64,000 nt of DNA from Pomphorhynchus laevis (lineage: Eukaryota; Acanthocephala; Palaeacanthocephala; Echinorhynchida; Pomphorhynchidae): the NCBI GenBank assembly GCA_012934845.2, contig WNNJ02002221.1, positions 1 to 64,000 on the forward strand, in the 5' to 3' direction. The notes beneath the pieces were generated by a model. The model saw only the letters and a program-made list of their open reading frames with translations, ran no database searches and was not told the DNA's origin. Positions 19,626 to 31,715 of the stretch are shown here, one piece after another (position 1 is the first letter of the stretch; the number at the start of each line of letters is the position of its first letter). A program made the translations under genes and the position numbers.

Positions 19626-20950
19626 CCTGAATATCATCTGATTTATTCACCCATAGTAATATATTCGTTATTTATCGCACTGATTATTCGAGTATTACCA
19701 TCTCTTAACTCCGTTATTATAATCAGGCCTTTGGCTTAAAATAATAGACGCAAACTTCTCGAAAAGTCAGCTGTTATTTCATTAGTATAAATTTAGCTCG
19801 TATTTTGATTGTATTGATCATCTACTGATATTATTTTGTATAAAAAAATCTCGATAAATTTCATTTTATTTAAAAATTTGCAAACTATCTGCATTCAATG
19901 ACTAGCGGACATTGCATTGTTCTCAATAGCAAAACACAAATGTTGTTCATTAGACAGTAATATTATAGACTAAAACTTTATTTAATAGCTGGGCGTGAAA
20001 ATTTAATGGGTACTGTACAATTGTTTACGAACTGTGAGATCAATTTTGAACTAAGTGTTTTGTCAGGTTTGAAATGGGCATTTTAATGTTGGGCAATAAA
20101 TACCCATAAATGGTCAGAATTAAGATCTGATCTTAATTTTATTATACTCTCTTAAGTACTTATTATTAGCTGTTTTAGGCCCTCAGGTCCTAACTAAAAG
20201 ACATTAAAAATGCAATTTAATGTAAAGTAAGAATGCGAATCAAAAAGGTTATATGTTAAGGACAAAATAATGTAATCAATTTCCATTTTGAACCTAAAAT
20301 TTGCATATATTGCTTTCGCGATAGTCTTAGACTATCTTGTGATTTAAGATATAGCAATTAGTTCATCAATGAAGAACCCACTGAACGAACTGAGATTGAT
20401 GTTTGGTCTAAACAAGTAATAGTCTAAACTTTAAAATATACTTATGAGGCCAGCAACTGCGAACGAAAATTCAGAATTATATTTTTAATATAATAAAAAT
20501 ATTATATTGCGTCAAATTATTTATAATTTAAATGTGTAGACATTTAAACTTGTAAATATGTTTTGATTAAGGGCTTGATGGACGTTATATTCGATTCGAA
20601 TATATATACTTCAAATTATATGTTCTCAAATATTGAGAGTTCAACTTTAAAGTATTTTCTTTGTTGTACATGCGTTTATTACATATGTATATACTTTAGA
20701 TAATTAGAAAATCCATATGGATTAATCCGATATGTTGCTAAAAGTAGCGCATCTACTTTTTAACAAAAAATAGAAAATAAAGAGATATTTTTAATATTTG
20801 CTTAAAAATTAGGTTTAATTAATGCTATCAGCCTACCTTGAACATCGAAATTGAATTTCTATGTAAACTTTGTATTGAGTGCATCAACAACAATCTGCCC
20901 ACGCAATCTATTCTACATTAAATTTTATTACCAAAAATCATTTTATTTCT
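19626..20950. other. AT-rich spacer without recognisable genes
   Basis: Nothing coding or structured was recognised. Confidence 0.4.
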
Positions 20951-20954
20951 TACA

Positions 20955-21590
20955 GATAAGAATATTTATATTTTATAAAATAAATTTTATAGATGTAGAT
21001 GCTAACATTATCAGTATTTATCATAAATATTTCATATACGTAATCTTATCTATTTTATCTTTAATAAATTGTGTTCACACAGTAACTGTTTTTGTAATAT
21101 CAGTAAAAATTGAATTTGTAAGTTTACAGATAAGAATATCACCAAGTTTACATATAAGAATATTTATATTTTATAGATATTATCTAACATTATCAGTATT
21201 TATCATAAATGTTTCATATGAGTAATCTTATCTATTTTATCTTTAATAAATTGTATTAAAGCGATAATAAAGTGTTATAAATTGTATTATATTGAGAAGT
21301 GTAAATTCTCACATTGTGAGAATTTCCATTCTCACATTCTCTTATTAAGTTAACACATTAACTTTTTTGTAATGCCAATAATATTTGAAATAATCAAAAG
21401 CAAAATATTAAAGCATTATCTAATCAAAATATCAAAATATTAATATAAATTAATAAGATAACATTTTATTATTAGACATCATAAAATATTTATAATTTAT
21501 AAAATATATTTTATATAATATATATGCTGACATTATCAGTATTTATCCTAAATGTTCCATATAGGTAATCTTATATATTTAAAGTAATCT
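20955..21590 (+). repeat. Degenerate tandem repeat, about 200 bp, AT-rich
   Basis: ATAAGAATATTTATATTTTAT followed by CATTATCAGTATTTATCATAAAT and GTAATCTTATCTATTTTATC occurs at about 20,957-21,070 and again at about 21,158-21,255. A looser third copy lies near 21,485-21,585. The plus-strand frame 20,851-21,225 runs across it and is not considered a gene. Confidence 0.6.
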
Positions 21591-22239
21591 TATCATTATT
21601 GAAAGGATTTAAATAAGTGACATTATTATATATTGTATAGGATTTACTTTTTTATGCTAGTTTTAACCTATGCATAATTAAGAGCGTAATATTTTAAAAA
21701 TAATGCAGCCCATTACTAAACTGGATATCTATGCTCTCTCTCCACAGATACAATAATCATATCCTAAAAAGACTATCTTCCAGAAAGAAGATTATAGATT
21801 TATCTTATTGTTTTTATCTTATCTTAAAATAATCTTCAATTTTTATTACATTTATCTACTCTTATAAACTTAATTATGAACAAATAACAAAGTTTAACAA
21901 TTTAAACAATGTATTTTGTAACACTTTCCCTCCAATAAATAATAATATTTAATACTATTTTATATTAAATGGAAAGTGTTAGTACATACATTAATCTAAG
22001 ATAAAGATAAGACTTATTTTATTTAAAGTTGCTAACGACGATTTTTATATTTAAATATTTATTATAAAAATAATATTTTTATAACAACTATTTTTATTTA
22101 CTTTATAAAAATATTATTTTTAATATATTATATTTGAATAAAAATTGCGACATGGATGTTATTTTCATAGAGATGTTCTTTAAAAAAATCGTCGTTGGCA
22201 TTTATAAATAAAATAAATCATATCTTAAATAGTTGATAA

Positions 22240-22690
22240 TGATCCATTATTGATAAAAAATTATTCAAGCTGGATCAAAGAAAAGAGGATTTTTTGATAT
22301 TTCGCTGACTTCTGTTAGCATCTTCATAAAATTACATTTCTCCCGCATTCCTTCTCCGTTTCTATTATACATAAATCGCCCTTATTTATTAGCCAATTCA
22401 TAAAAATTGGCATTTTTAAATTTCAATTTGAAATTTTAACTTTATATAGATTATTTAACTTGATTAAATAAAGGACAATTATGTTTAATAGTTGATAATG
22501 ATCCATTATTGATAAATAATTATTGGAGCTAGATCAAAGAAAAGAGGATTTTTTTGATATTTCGCTAACTTCTGTTAGCATATTCCGAAAATTACATCTG
22601 AAGATGCTAACAGAAGTTAGCGAAATATCAAAAAAATCATATTTTCTTTGATCCAACTCCAATAATTTTTATAAATCAAATCTTTATCTT
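22240..22690. repeat. Foldback (MITE-like) element
   Basis: AATAGTTGATAATGATCCAT opens a unit that runs through TGGATCAAAGAAAAGAGGAT and GATATTTCGCTAACTTCTGT (about 22,490-22,580). Its reverse complement follows immediately (about 22,598-22,670). A related single arm lies at 22,225-22,330. The same element with longer arms is at 34,225-34,432. Confidence 0.75.
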
Positions 22691-23836
22691 AGATTAATGT
22701 CTTTTGTAACACTTTCCCTTAATAATATACGATAAAAGATATGAGATATCTTAGATAAAATATATCTCTATCTAAGATAATGATAAATGATAAAATGTAA
22801 ACGAAGCTGTTTAAATGCAGTTCACAGTTCAATTATGACAAGTTAGCTGCCAAGTTTTATAGAAATCTATATATTGCAATTCCTGAATTTGATTTTCATA
22901 TAACAAATAATATCTGCTTAAAACCATAAAGTTAACACAAAATACAAGCAACAGTTTAAACTATACATTAAAACTTACCTTCATATTGTTGTAATTAATG
23001 TGGTTAGTTCAAAAAAACAGTTTCAATATATGAACAGTTTAAAATATAAATAACGTTCACATTAAAACTTACCTTCATATTGTATTTCAAAATACAGTAA
23101 GCTATACAGATTTTGTCATTTCAATATATGAACAGTTTACTTTTTTAATGAACAGTTTACAATATAAATAACGTTTCTCGAATGAATTGTGATTGGTCAA
23201 CTGATATCGAATAATTGCACAATGCACTAAGCATTTCCTAATTGATTGTAAAATTGAGATAAAATAAAAGAGCAAAAACACAAAGCTATGCAAAATTGTT
23301 TGCTCATACATTAAGAATATTTGCTAAGTTCAAAAGATGAGGTTGCGCTAATTAATTATTATAAGCAAATCATAAAAACAAACGAATTGAAAATCCATAA
23401 TTTAAGATAAAGGAAAGTAAACAAATATTTGCCAAGTTTTTTAACGAAAAAAAAATTTTTATGAACTTAATTCTGTTCATTTTTGTGACGCTCATAATGT
23501 TATATTCAAATAATAACACGATCTAGTACGAAAACAGTAATTTTTCTTTTAAATATGATTTTTAAACCAACACGACCTGCGATAGAAGACAAAGTATTAC
23601 AGATCATTTCAAATGATATGTAATATTTCAATATTTCAATATCTACAATTGCGGTTTCAAATGAAACAGAAATTGTAGATAAAACAGAGAATATTTAAAT
23701 TATTCCACAAATTGTATTAAATTGTAAATAATGATTACGGAAAAATTAACTTTCTTCGAAGATTGTTTTGAATTTTGATAAGTATACATTAGTTAAAGAT
23801 ATATTTATGAATATAAAAGAAACATTTCAAGGGAGA

Positions 23837-24110
23837 TCAATGAAGTTTATTTCTTGATCGCATTAACGTGTCTCGAATTGTGCAAATGCCAATTCCACCA
23901 TGTTTAACAGAAAGAAATGCTTGTTCCAATGCGCTATCGCGCACTGGCATGTTGATGAACGATTGAAAAGTATCGGGCAACGTTTCATCGTATGTATTTG
24001 AGGAGTTAGCTAAGAAACACGGAGCAGATCGTAAAAGATACGTAAGCTTAGGAATATTGCAACAGTTTCTTAAAACAAAAGTAGCATCCTGCATGGAGAG
24101 GTATGTCAGA
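23837..24110 (-). pseudogene. LINE family A thumb fragment, copy A
   Basis: The minus strand reads ATFVLRNCCNIPKLTYLLRS, APCF, YDETLPDTFQSFINMPV, then LEQAFLSVKHGGIGI. This is the segment between RT motif C and the C-terminal domain in family A LINEs (consensus PVR.GGLGIR). Compared with the copy at 37.3-38.8 kb, about 0.9 kb covering the whole C-terminal domain has been deleted just downstream of GGIGIC. Confidence 0.7.
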
Positions 24111-25479
24111 CGCGAACGGACTAATTTTAATCTGGAGATTAGATTATTCAGATTCTCATTAGTTAAAGTGAACTGTACAACAATTATTTACTTCAAAAGT
24201 AAAAAAAGTAAACTTTGAAGATTAAATTCAAAGCGCATCTAAATGATAATATTGTAAATTATAAAAGCTACTTCTCTAATTCCATACTTATTGTCTCGAT
24301 TTACATTCGGAAATCAAATTACTGTAATGCTTTATATAAATGCAAATGAATATCGAAGAATACACATAAACACAACATGTATTTTCGGACTAATAATTTA
24401 ATAAATTAACAATCAAAAGATAAAACGCAACAATTTGACTGCAATTTGATTTATACAATTAAAATAGAACAAAATTTAACGTCAAAAATTAGAAATTAAT
24501 GAAATATTAGTTTAAAACCGACTTTCGTTCAAATAAAATATTATTCCGAATTAACATAAAAGCTGTACAAACCAAAATAGTTTTAATAATCTACACCAAA
24601 TAGAAGTTAAAATCAATTTGATTATAATCAATTGAATACATTAATTCTAAAATATCAAATATTCACAGTATATCATTGCAATTGGAAGCTAGTTTTCAGA
24701 TTTTATATGTTTAGATTATTGAATTAGATATATACATTGTGTAACAATATTTGTGATTATAACTTAGTTTTACTTATGGTTCGAGTTATAGCTGCATGAA
24801 CTGCAGTAACAACATAATTATTTATTATGCATTGCAACATCAATGTACTTTGCCAAAAAAAATAGAGAGGGTGCAATGACGTAATAATCATCTTACAGTT
24901 TTAATTTAATTTACACTAGGCTTGAATTATTAAATTATCGGTTTTCAAACACTTGTATATACATTGAATGCTTGACAAATAGGGAAATATATCATTTATT
25001 TACGTATCTTATAAATTATAAATGGTCAGCAAACATATTTCAAATATAAGATTAAATAATTATCGTATAAATGTTTTCACCCCAATTTATTTATGGTAGC
25101 AAGATAATTGCTTTTTTAAGAATATAAATCATTTTTCGCCGATACGTTTTAAAAGATCAAACAACACAATTTGCTTTGCCACACTCTTTATAAATAAACT
25201 TACCATTTTAAAATTATGTAAAAAATTATATGCATAAATAATACATTAGATGAAATATTTCTTAAGACACTAACTTTTAACTCAAAATATTAAATAAAAA
25301 AGTTTCTTTGTATTCAACAATAGTTTCACAAAATTGAAATGTCGATGCTAGTCATATATTTACAACGTCAAAGGAAATCTGCTTCTACAATATTTCATTG
25401 AAAACTTGCAAACCCAAAAATGTCGGTAATTTTAATTCACTGAATAAATCTTTCTTGAGAAAATAGAAAACATATATGT

Positions 25480-25957
25480 AGCATAAAGAACAGAAAGGCC
25501 CCTGGCCTGATTTTATTTGTATTGAGAATTTAATGACTAATTTTAACGTCTTTGCGAATTATTGAACTTTTCTAGGTCTACATGCTCCACGGTCATCCAA
25601 TTTTTGTCTTTTGAAATCTAGAGACTAAAGTTTTGTGCTATAATGGTAAATGGGTCACAGGTGACCCAAACGCTTTGTGTGCTTTCGTCTTAGTGAATTA
25701 ATTACACTTAGAAACTCTTAGCACATTGCATTGTTTATCGAATGGTGTAGCGCCGATGATCATTACTACTTGATGATCAATTTGGATTTCGCCGAAACCG
25801 ATTTACTATTGACGCACTTAAGTTGGGAACAAAGTAGTTATTCAGTGTATTGCTAATAAAGAATAGCTATATGCCATTTTCATTGATTTTGAAAAGCCAT
25901 TTGACGCTGATCGGGATATACTCTTCATAAAGCTTGCTTCGAAAACTAATATCGCAG
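25480..25957 (+). pseudogene. LINE RT N-terminal fragment (fingers to motif A), copy A
   Basis: The plus strand gives RKAPGPDFICIENLM near 25,494, then QFGFRRNRFTIDALK near 25,778-25,825, then FIDFEKPFDADRDILFIKLA near 25,881-25,940. In LINE RTs these are the KAPGPD box, the QFGFR..RSTIDA box and motif A. Stops interrupt it. The family differs from CR1 and family A; clade not assigned. The same piece is present at 42.2-42.67 kb. Confidence 0.65.
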
Positions 25958-27885
25958 GGCACATTCACCATAGCATAGATTTTCGCCATATTTTGAAACT
26001 GATAAAGGAGGGCTATAGTACTATCATGAAGACTATTATAAAGACTATTAATTTACTATTATGAAGAGGAATGCCAAACTAAGTTCGAGTTTTAATTGTT
26101 TTTTATGATATCTGATAACGTAGCTGATTTTCTAATATGTACACAAATTCTCTAAATTGCAAATCAACATTTTTAGCTAATATGCGGTGAATAATGGTGA
26201 CCGTTGATAAAGTGTGCATATACAAGTAATAGATAGTGTTAATATAAATAATATTGATGTATTTGAATGTTAAAATTTAAAGAAGACAAAATCAGAACAG
26301 TTTTAAGAAGAATTTAAGAAATTATTTTACAAAACTCGTTTTTATTTTAATCATAATTTGTGCTCAAACTTAAATATTATATGTGCCTGATTTCAAATAA
26401 CTAGCAAATTATAAAATACAAAAGTGCAATTTGCAGAGATTAATCCACAATCTTGATTTTTTACCATGTCGCAAATAAGTACTCTTTCTAAATGAGAGCG
26501 GACAAGTTCTTACGGCATGTTTGCTTTTCAATTTATTTTAATGGGCAATTCAATGGATGATTGTGAAGTTAAATGTAAAATTGCGGCACACTTGAAAGCG
26601 AGTTGTGTTTAGTAAAGTACTTGAAAGAATTTCCGTAAATGCAGAAATGCTCATTAGTGAAATTTCAATTGTCGTTAGTTATTAAATAATGAACCTCCAT
26701 AATGAGCATAGGAAAACACTAACCGTGCAATCCATTGAATTCATGATCATTGGGAAAATAATTTAAATCGAGCATGAAAATAATTTTTTAAAATGACACT
26801 ATTCCGATAGCCTAAGGTAATGTAAGCAATAGATTTGATAAATACGTGTCATCGTGAATACCAGTCAAGAAAAAGCATAAGGTATCTTAATAAGAAAATA
26901 TAGCATTCAAACTTCCGACTATTGTGCTATTATTGCATTCGAAAATACACCGAGATTAAAATCTGAACTAAAATTAGTTTTTAAAAGAGAAAAATAAAAT
27001 TTCATATATAAAAAGCACTATTGACCCTTCATATAAAATAGATTGTGTGTAAGCTATTTCTATGTGCGATAGTGCTTCTCAAACCTGCAAATCGAGTAAA
27101 AATTGCATTAAATATTTTAATATTGCAAAAGAAATAGAAATTAATTAGTTTGTAAAGGAAACAATTTTCATCTATAAATGAAAATTCTTTAAATCATTCA
27201 CATTCTTAATTCCATACGAAAATCATTGGTTTAACTTTAAAATTTATAAATCATTTTATTTTATAATTTATATTTTCATTGAAAAGATATAAATCATAAG
27301 CCAAATGATGCGAAATTTGAGAGTATTTCATTTCAATGATAAGTTCTAAATTTTAAGACTGACTTCGACAAGGAACAAACACCCAAAGCGATAGTAAGAA
27401 AATTGTTATAGGGAAAATTCACTGGCGAAGAAATTATTTCTTGATACAATTGCTTATATGCATAGTTGACATTGATAAATATTATAAAAGCAATATTTAG
27501 AGGATCAAAACTCAAGTTTTGATGTCAAAAGTATATTTAAAATAAATCATTTGATTAAAGGTCAAATTTTTATAAACTATATATAAAATATGTATTATGA
27601 ACTAAACATAATTTTGTTCTATACATATTTATGTAAAAAATATGTAATTGCTATTTGAAAACTATGAAAATCGTCAATTGTCGTAATAATTGTCGGAATA
27701 AAATTCAGTTTCATTAGCAATTAGTAGCTTTTGAAAAATGTTTTTCACTCTTGCAAATCGTATTATAGATATCGTTATTTGATTTCATTTCAAAGTTTAT
27801 TTTTATAAATAAACTTTGAATAAAACCAGGAAAACTTTTTTAATTTTATTAATATCACTATTTTTAAAATTGTGATATTTTAATA
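25958..27885. other. AT-rich spacer without recognisable genes
   Basis: No coding similarity or structured repeat stands out in this stretch. Confidence 0.4.
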
Positions 27886-27889
27886 TATA

Positions 27890-28062
27890 TAATACAAAAT
27901 GGTGTTGCTTGTTAGACGGTATTCACGAATTCAGTCGTCATGTCATTTCTAGACGACTAATGAGTACCTGGAAACACTCATCAGTAGAATGAAGTACACA
28001 TTGGTCGTTTCGGTTGCCTGTGTGACATTGTGAATGAAGATGTTTCCGACACATTGCTTAAT
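27890..28062 (-). ncRNA. Permuted hammerhead-like motif, solo family 1 copy
   Basis: A single, partial family 1 unit. The CTGATGAG box is at 27,977-27,984 and CGAAAC at 28,007-28,012 (both as complements). GTC-TAGAA is at the far end near 27,945-27,955. Helix II has one mismatch (GTTTCC against GGCAAC). It is flanked by TA-rich microsatellites. Confidence 0.55.
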
Positions 28063-28184
28063 AATTTTATATACTATATATTATATATAAGATATATTAT
28101 TATTTAAGACATATATAATGTATATATATGATGTATATACGTTAGGGGGTCCAAAAATGCAACTTCGATTTTGACAGTGTCAAA

Positions 28185-28790
28185 TAAATGAATAATTCGG
28201 TTCTATTTCTTAGTCTGATGAGGATATATAGAATGCTGCCTGGTGTTTATGCCTCCTCATGAGGAAAAGTGATCTATTAACGAGTACATCATTTGGTGTC
28301 CCAGGCAGGTGTAACAACAAATTATATTTTATATATTTGTACACTTTAAAGTTTCCCTGTAAAACGCATTTCTATTAAAAAGAATTTAGTGCCTGATGCA
28401 TGGTTAAACCGCAATAAGTACTGCCATGCACAGAGCTTATGCTAAATTCCCTCCGATGATTCAGATTCAAGGGTAGTTCTGTTTTTCAAGCTTTAGACAT
28501 TGTTTAAGCGTTTGTTAAAGTGCCTATGGATGATTATGGAAGTCACGGTACTGATGAGCTACGTTAGAGCGAAACGCATTTAACGTTGTTGAATTTTGTC
28601 ATCACACATAGAATGACTGGGCATACGTAGCGACTTTGAATATTGCGAGAATAATTCGGTTCTATTTCTTTGTCTGATGAGGATATATAGGATGCTGCCT
28701 AGTGTTTACGTCTCATCATGAGAAAACATAGTGATTTATTAACGAGTACACCATTGGATGTTCAAGGGCAGGTGTAACAACAAATTATAT
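28185..28790 (+). repeat. Family 3 ribozyme-like repeat, copy 1
   Basis: AATAATTCGGTTCTATTTCT begins at about 28,191 and 28,650 (period 459). The unit includes TGCCTGATGCATGG, GGCATACGTAGCGAC and a TGATGAG/CTCATCA hairpin. A second copy at 31,715-32,266 lies exactly 3,500 bp downstream at the level of the CTGATGAG box. Confidence 0.75.
28540..28610 (+). ncRNA. Hammerhead-like core in family 3, copy 1
   Basis: CTGATGA (28,551-28,557) is followed by stem II GCU/AGC closing a 7-nt loop, then GAAAC (ending 28,575). A possible GTC triplet lies at about 28,599-28,601. Spacing between CTGATGAG and CGAAAC is that of a normal hammerhead. Stems I and III are not convincing within this copy. The identical core is at 32,051-32,075. 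Confidence 0.5.
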
Positions 28791-28839
28791 ATATAATTTT
28801 ATATCTGATTGTGATAAACTGTGCTCCGGGTGTTAATAA

Positions 28840-29460
28840 CCTTCGTTTCATAATTGTAGATGTTGCCAAACACGGGAGTTCGATTACAAGTAGATCAGAC
28901 TTCCTTATCACTCCTAGACGAGCTGATGGTTGCCGGCATCACTCATCAGTAGGGTAAACTACCATCAGTCATTTCGGCTGCATAGTGATATATTAAATAG
29001 GCATTTCCGAGAATTTGCAAACGTGGTAGCATGGGTCTAGCCTCTTTAAACCAACCATGTGCTTTCCGGACTATCCTAATTATATTCGCAGGAATTTTAC
29101 TTGCTGTCGTTGCTTGCTTTCTCACAGGATCCTTTAAAGGATACAATTGTATAATTTTATATCTGATTGTGTTACTGTGCTCCGGGAGCTAATAAGCTTC
29201 CGTTTCATAATTGTAGATGTTGCCAAACACCGGAGTTCGATTACGAGTAGATCAGACTTTATTATCACTCCTAGACGAGCTGATGGTAGCCGGCAGCACT
29301 CATCAGTAGGGTGAACTACCATCAGTCGTTTCGGCTGCCTTGTGATATATTAAATAGGCATTTCCGAGAATTTGCTAACGTGGTAGCATGGGCCTAGCCT
29401 CTTTAAACCAATCATGTGCTTTCCAAACCATCCTAATTTTATTCGGCAGGAATTATATAT
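28840..29460 (-). repeat. Family 2 tandem repeat, period about 357 bp
   Basis: Two units: TATATCTGATTGTG at about 28,801 and 29,158, and the CTCATCAG box at 28,942 and 29,299. The wording around the box parallels family 1 (CTAGACGA, then ACTCATCAGTAG, then TTTCGG.TGC, then GGCATTTCCGA), so the families are distant relatives. A further fragment in the other orientation is at 55.8-55.93 kb. Confidence 0.85.
29265..29345 (-). ncRNA. Permuted hammerhead-like motif, family 2 (best copy)
   Basis: Minus-strand order: II' GGCAGC (29,334-29,339), CGAAAC (complement of 29,328-29,333), III ACGA plus CTGATGGTAG (29,316-29,325), I' CCTA (29,307-29,310), CTGATGAG (29,299-29,306), II GCTGCC (29,292-29,297), III' CTACCATCAG (29,280-29,289) plus TCGT (29,275-29,278), GTC (29,274-29,276), I TAGG (29,270-29,273). 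Helix III has 14 pairs and a 26-nt loop, the same loop length as in family 1. The copy at 28,914-28,985 has GAAAT in place of GAAAC. Confidence 0.7.
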
Positions 29461-29497
29461 ATTATATATAATCTGTTTAATTATCAGTTAATTAATC

Positions 29498-29775
29498 CAG
29501 ATGACAAAAACTTCTAATTTATTGAAACAACACGTTTCGAAAAATTTCTTTTTAGAAAGAATAAATTATTCGAAACGCGCTGTTTCAATAAATTAGAAGT
29601 TTTTGATTTATGGATTTATTAACTGATATTATAGCGTCTTTAAATCGAATTCCGGAGGCTGTTTATGAATAATTGTATGTTAATTATATATATTTATATA
29701 TAATTGACATTATATACAATTTATATAAACAATTTATATATTATTTAATTACAATTATTCATAAACAGCCTCTAG
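29498..29775. repeat. Two successive inverted repeats
   Basis: CAAAAACTTCTAATTTATTG (about 29,506-29,526) pairs with CAATAAATTAGAAGTTTTTG (about 29,586-29,606), with TTTCGAA-rich sequence in the loop. Next, GGCTGTTTATGAATAATTGT (about 29,657) pairs with its complement near 29,752-29,772 across a TA-rich spacer. Both look like foldback elements. Confidence 0.65.
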
Positions 29776-29784
29776 AGAACAAAA

Positions 29785-29832
29785 AGCATCACCATTTTGT
29801 AAAAAAATGCTGTATTTCGAAAGACATTTATT
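29785..29832 (+). repeat. Scrap of family 1 repeat
   Basis: CACCATTTTGT, then ATGC(T/C)GTATTTCGAAAGA, is the end of family 1 as seen near 17,090-17,125. Confidence 0.5.
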
Positions 29833-29834
29833 AA

Positions 29835-31625
29835 AACAAAGCAAACCAAAGCAAGCTTATTAGTTTATTTTAGCAAACGTTTCCAGCTCTCACTATTCTT
29901 CAGTGCAAACAGTCACATACAAAAATTTAAATGTTCATAATGAATAATAATAAATATAATAATATATATGAATCTTTACATAAATAATATATATAATCGA
30001 TATCGTGTCAACTAAATTGAAATACAATTTAACAGTTTAATTTCAAATAACAAGAGTAATACATACAATCAAAGGTTTAACTGTATCATTAAACATTTTT
30101 AAAAAGCATTTGTAATTCATAAAGGGATTCGAAAGATCACCTTGATCGAAAAACGCACTTACTTTCTCTGTCCATCCTCCGATTGAAATCAAATTACAAG
30201 CTGTGCTAGTCTATTGTAAACTGGATTAAAATAACACTGACCACATATGTTGAAAGGCTCAATTAGTGAGCTCAAGTGCACATTACTCGCTCATTGTTAA
30301 AGAGTAACGCATTCTTTTGACTACAATTTCATCAATTGTTATCGCGTGACATACTTATTCATCTCGTGATCAACCAGTAACGAAAAAACCAACCCCGAGA
30401 GGCATTGAGACAATATTCACATCATAAATTAACCTAGTAGCAATTCTATCTGCGAATTGTACCATCACATCGACAATACATCACAAAACAGCAATCAATC
30501 ACTGCATATATTTAGCGGGAGCTTTTATATTTTCAATCATTGCCCTGTAGCAATTTCGGCCTTGTTTCTTTCTGCCGATAAAACCTACCGATACGCGATA
30601 TTTACTGAAGCGCAATGTCGGTTTTCTTGAAACTGATTTCGAGTACTTAATATCACCTTATCATTTTCTATTTTACGATTATTTACTATTGAAACGTAAA
30701 TTAATGCCCTTTTATAATTATCGTAAGGTGTAAAACAAGCAATAAAATCCAGTAAAAATAATATACAATCTCTAAAGCGTTATAACTTCAAAGAATAAAA
30801 AATTTTAATGCTTAGTTTTACTGCCAAAATTTTGTGGAGTATTCATCCGATAAAAGTTTAACGGAATTTAACCTTTACAAAGCACGTAAAATATCATGTG
30901 AAACAAGCGAAATAATACAAATAAAGGCGACTAATTTATGCTTTTACAATTCACGAACGGATTATGAGCGAAAACTGTAAATGTTAAAAATTGCAAAAAT
31001 TTAAGGAAGCTTGTAAAAAGCCAAATTGATTTATAAATCGATAATTAACTCATTGATTTAGTAGTTATAGATTAATGGAGTGATAAAGTTATTCAACTTT
31101 ATAACACAGTTGAATTTTAAACAGTTGATCGATTAAATCATCTGAACCTGGCCATATGGATCTAATGATAAAACATCTAAACATGCTTTTTTCTTTAATT
31201 TGATTTCTTTATTATTTTATCGGCATGCAAATGTTGGTGTGAGATTTTATTGTTTTACCAGGAATGCAAATGCTGTTCTTTGACTTTTTTTATCGTATCA
31301 TCAATAAAGAAGATAATACAAATTATCAAACCACATGTTCACCTTTTTTACATCATAATGTGGCTTAAATTAGAAATTCATGTAATATAATGCGTTGTAA
31401 TAGCCACTTTATGTGCTGGAATTAAATACGGCAAATTTAAATCTAAATTTTGCAAGAGATCTAACAATTAACAATTCTAATAATACTGAATTATAAGTCA
31501 AACACATTTATGTCAAAGCCTAAACAAGATAATATTGATATTTCTAATTAAGTGATAAATATTGTTAATTACTTAAAAATTATATTATTAATATATTATA
31601 ATACTTATATAATTATATACTATAA
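29835..31625. other. AT-rich spacer without recognisable genes
   Basis: No coding or RNA signal was identified in these 1.8 kb. Confidence 0.4.
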
Positions 31626-31627
31626 TT

Positions 31628-31715
31628 GTCGCTACGTATGCCCAGTCATCCTATGTGTGACGACAAACTTCTGTATCGTTGTTGTCGTCACCTATAGGAT
31701 GAATGGGCATACGTA
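31628..31715. repeat. Inverted repeat ending in the family 3 terminus
   Basis: GTCGCTACGTATGCCCA (31,628 onward) and its complement TGGGCATACGTAGCGAC (ending near 31,720) flank GTCATCCTATG/ATAGGATGA and TGACGACAA/TTGTCGTCA pairs. They form one hairpin of about 38 bp with a short loop. The outer sequence is the normal interior of family 3. Confidence 0.75.

Larger units (their letters stand above)
23459..25957. repeat. Segmental duplication copy A (2.5 kb)
   Basis: The block from GAACTTAATTCTGTTCATTT to GCTTCGAAAACTAATATCGC recurs almost base for base in pieces. 23,460-24,319 matches 36,461-37,320. The remainder up to 25,373 matches the 37,320-40,057 copy (with a 0.9-kb difference). 25,228-25,957 matches 41,934-42,665. 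Few substitutions separate the copies, so the duplication is recent. Confidence 0.85.

Noticed and set aside
20851-21225. 124-codon plus-strand frame
   Set aside because: Composed of Phe, Ile and Tyr codons expected in AT-rich DNA and spans a degenerate tandem repeat; no domain.
28215-28275. CTGATGAGG..CTCATGAGGAAAA as another ribozyme
   Set aside because: In the family 3 copies TGATGAG pairs with CTCATCA in a simple hairpin, and the GAAA is not constant.
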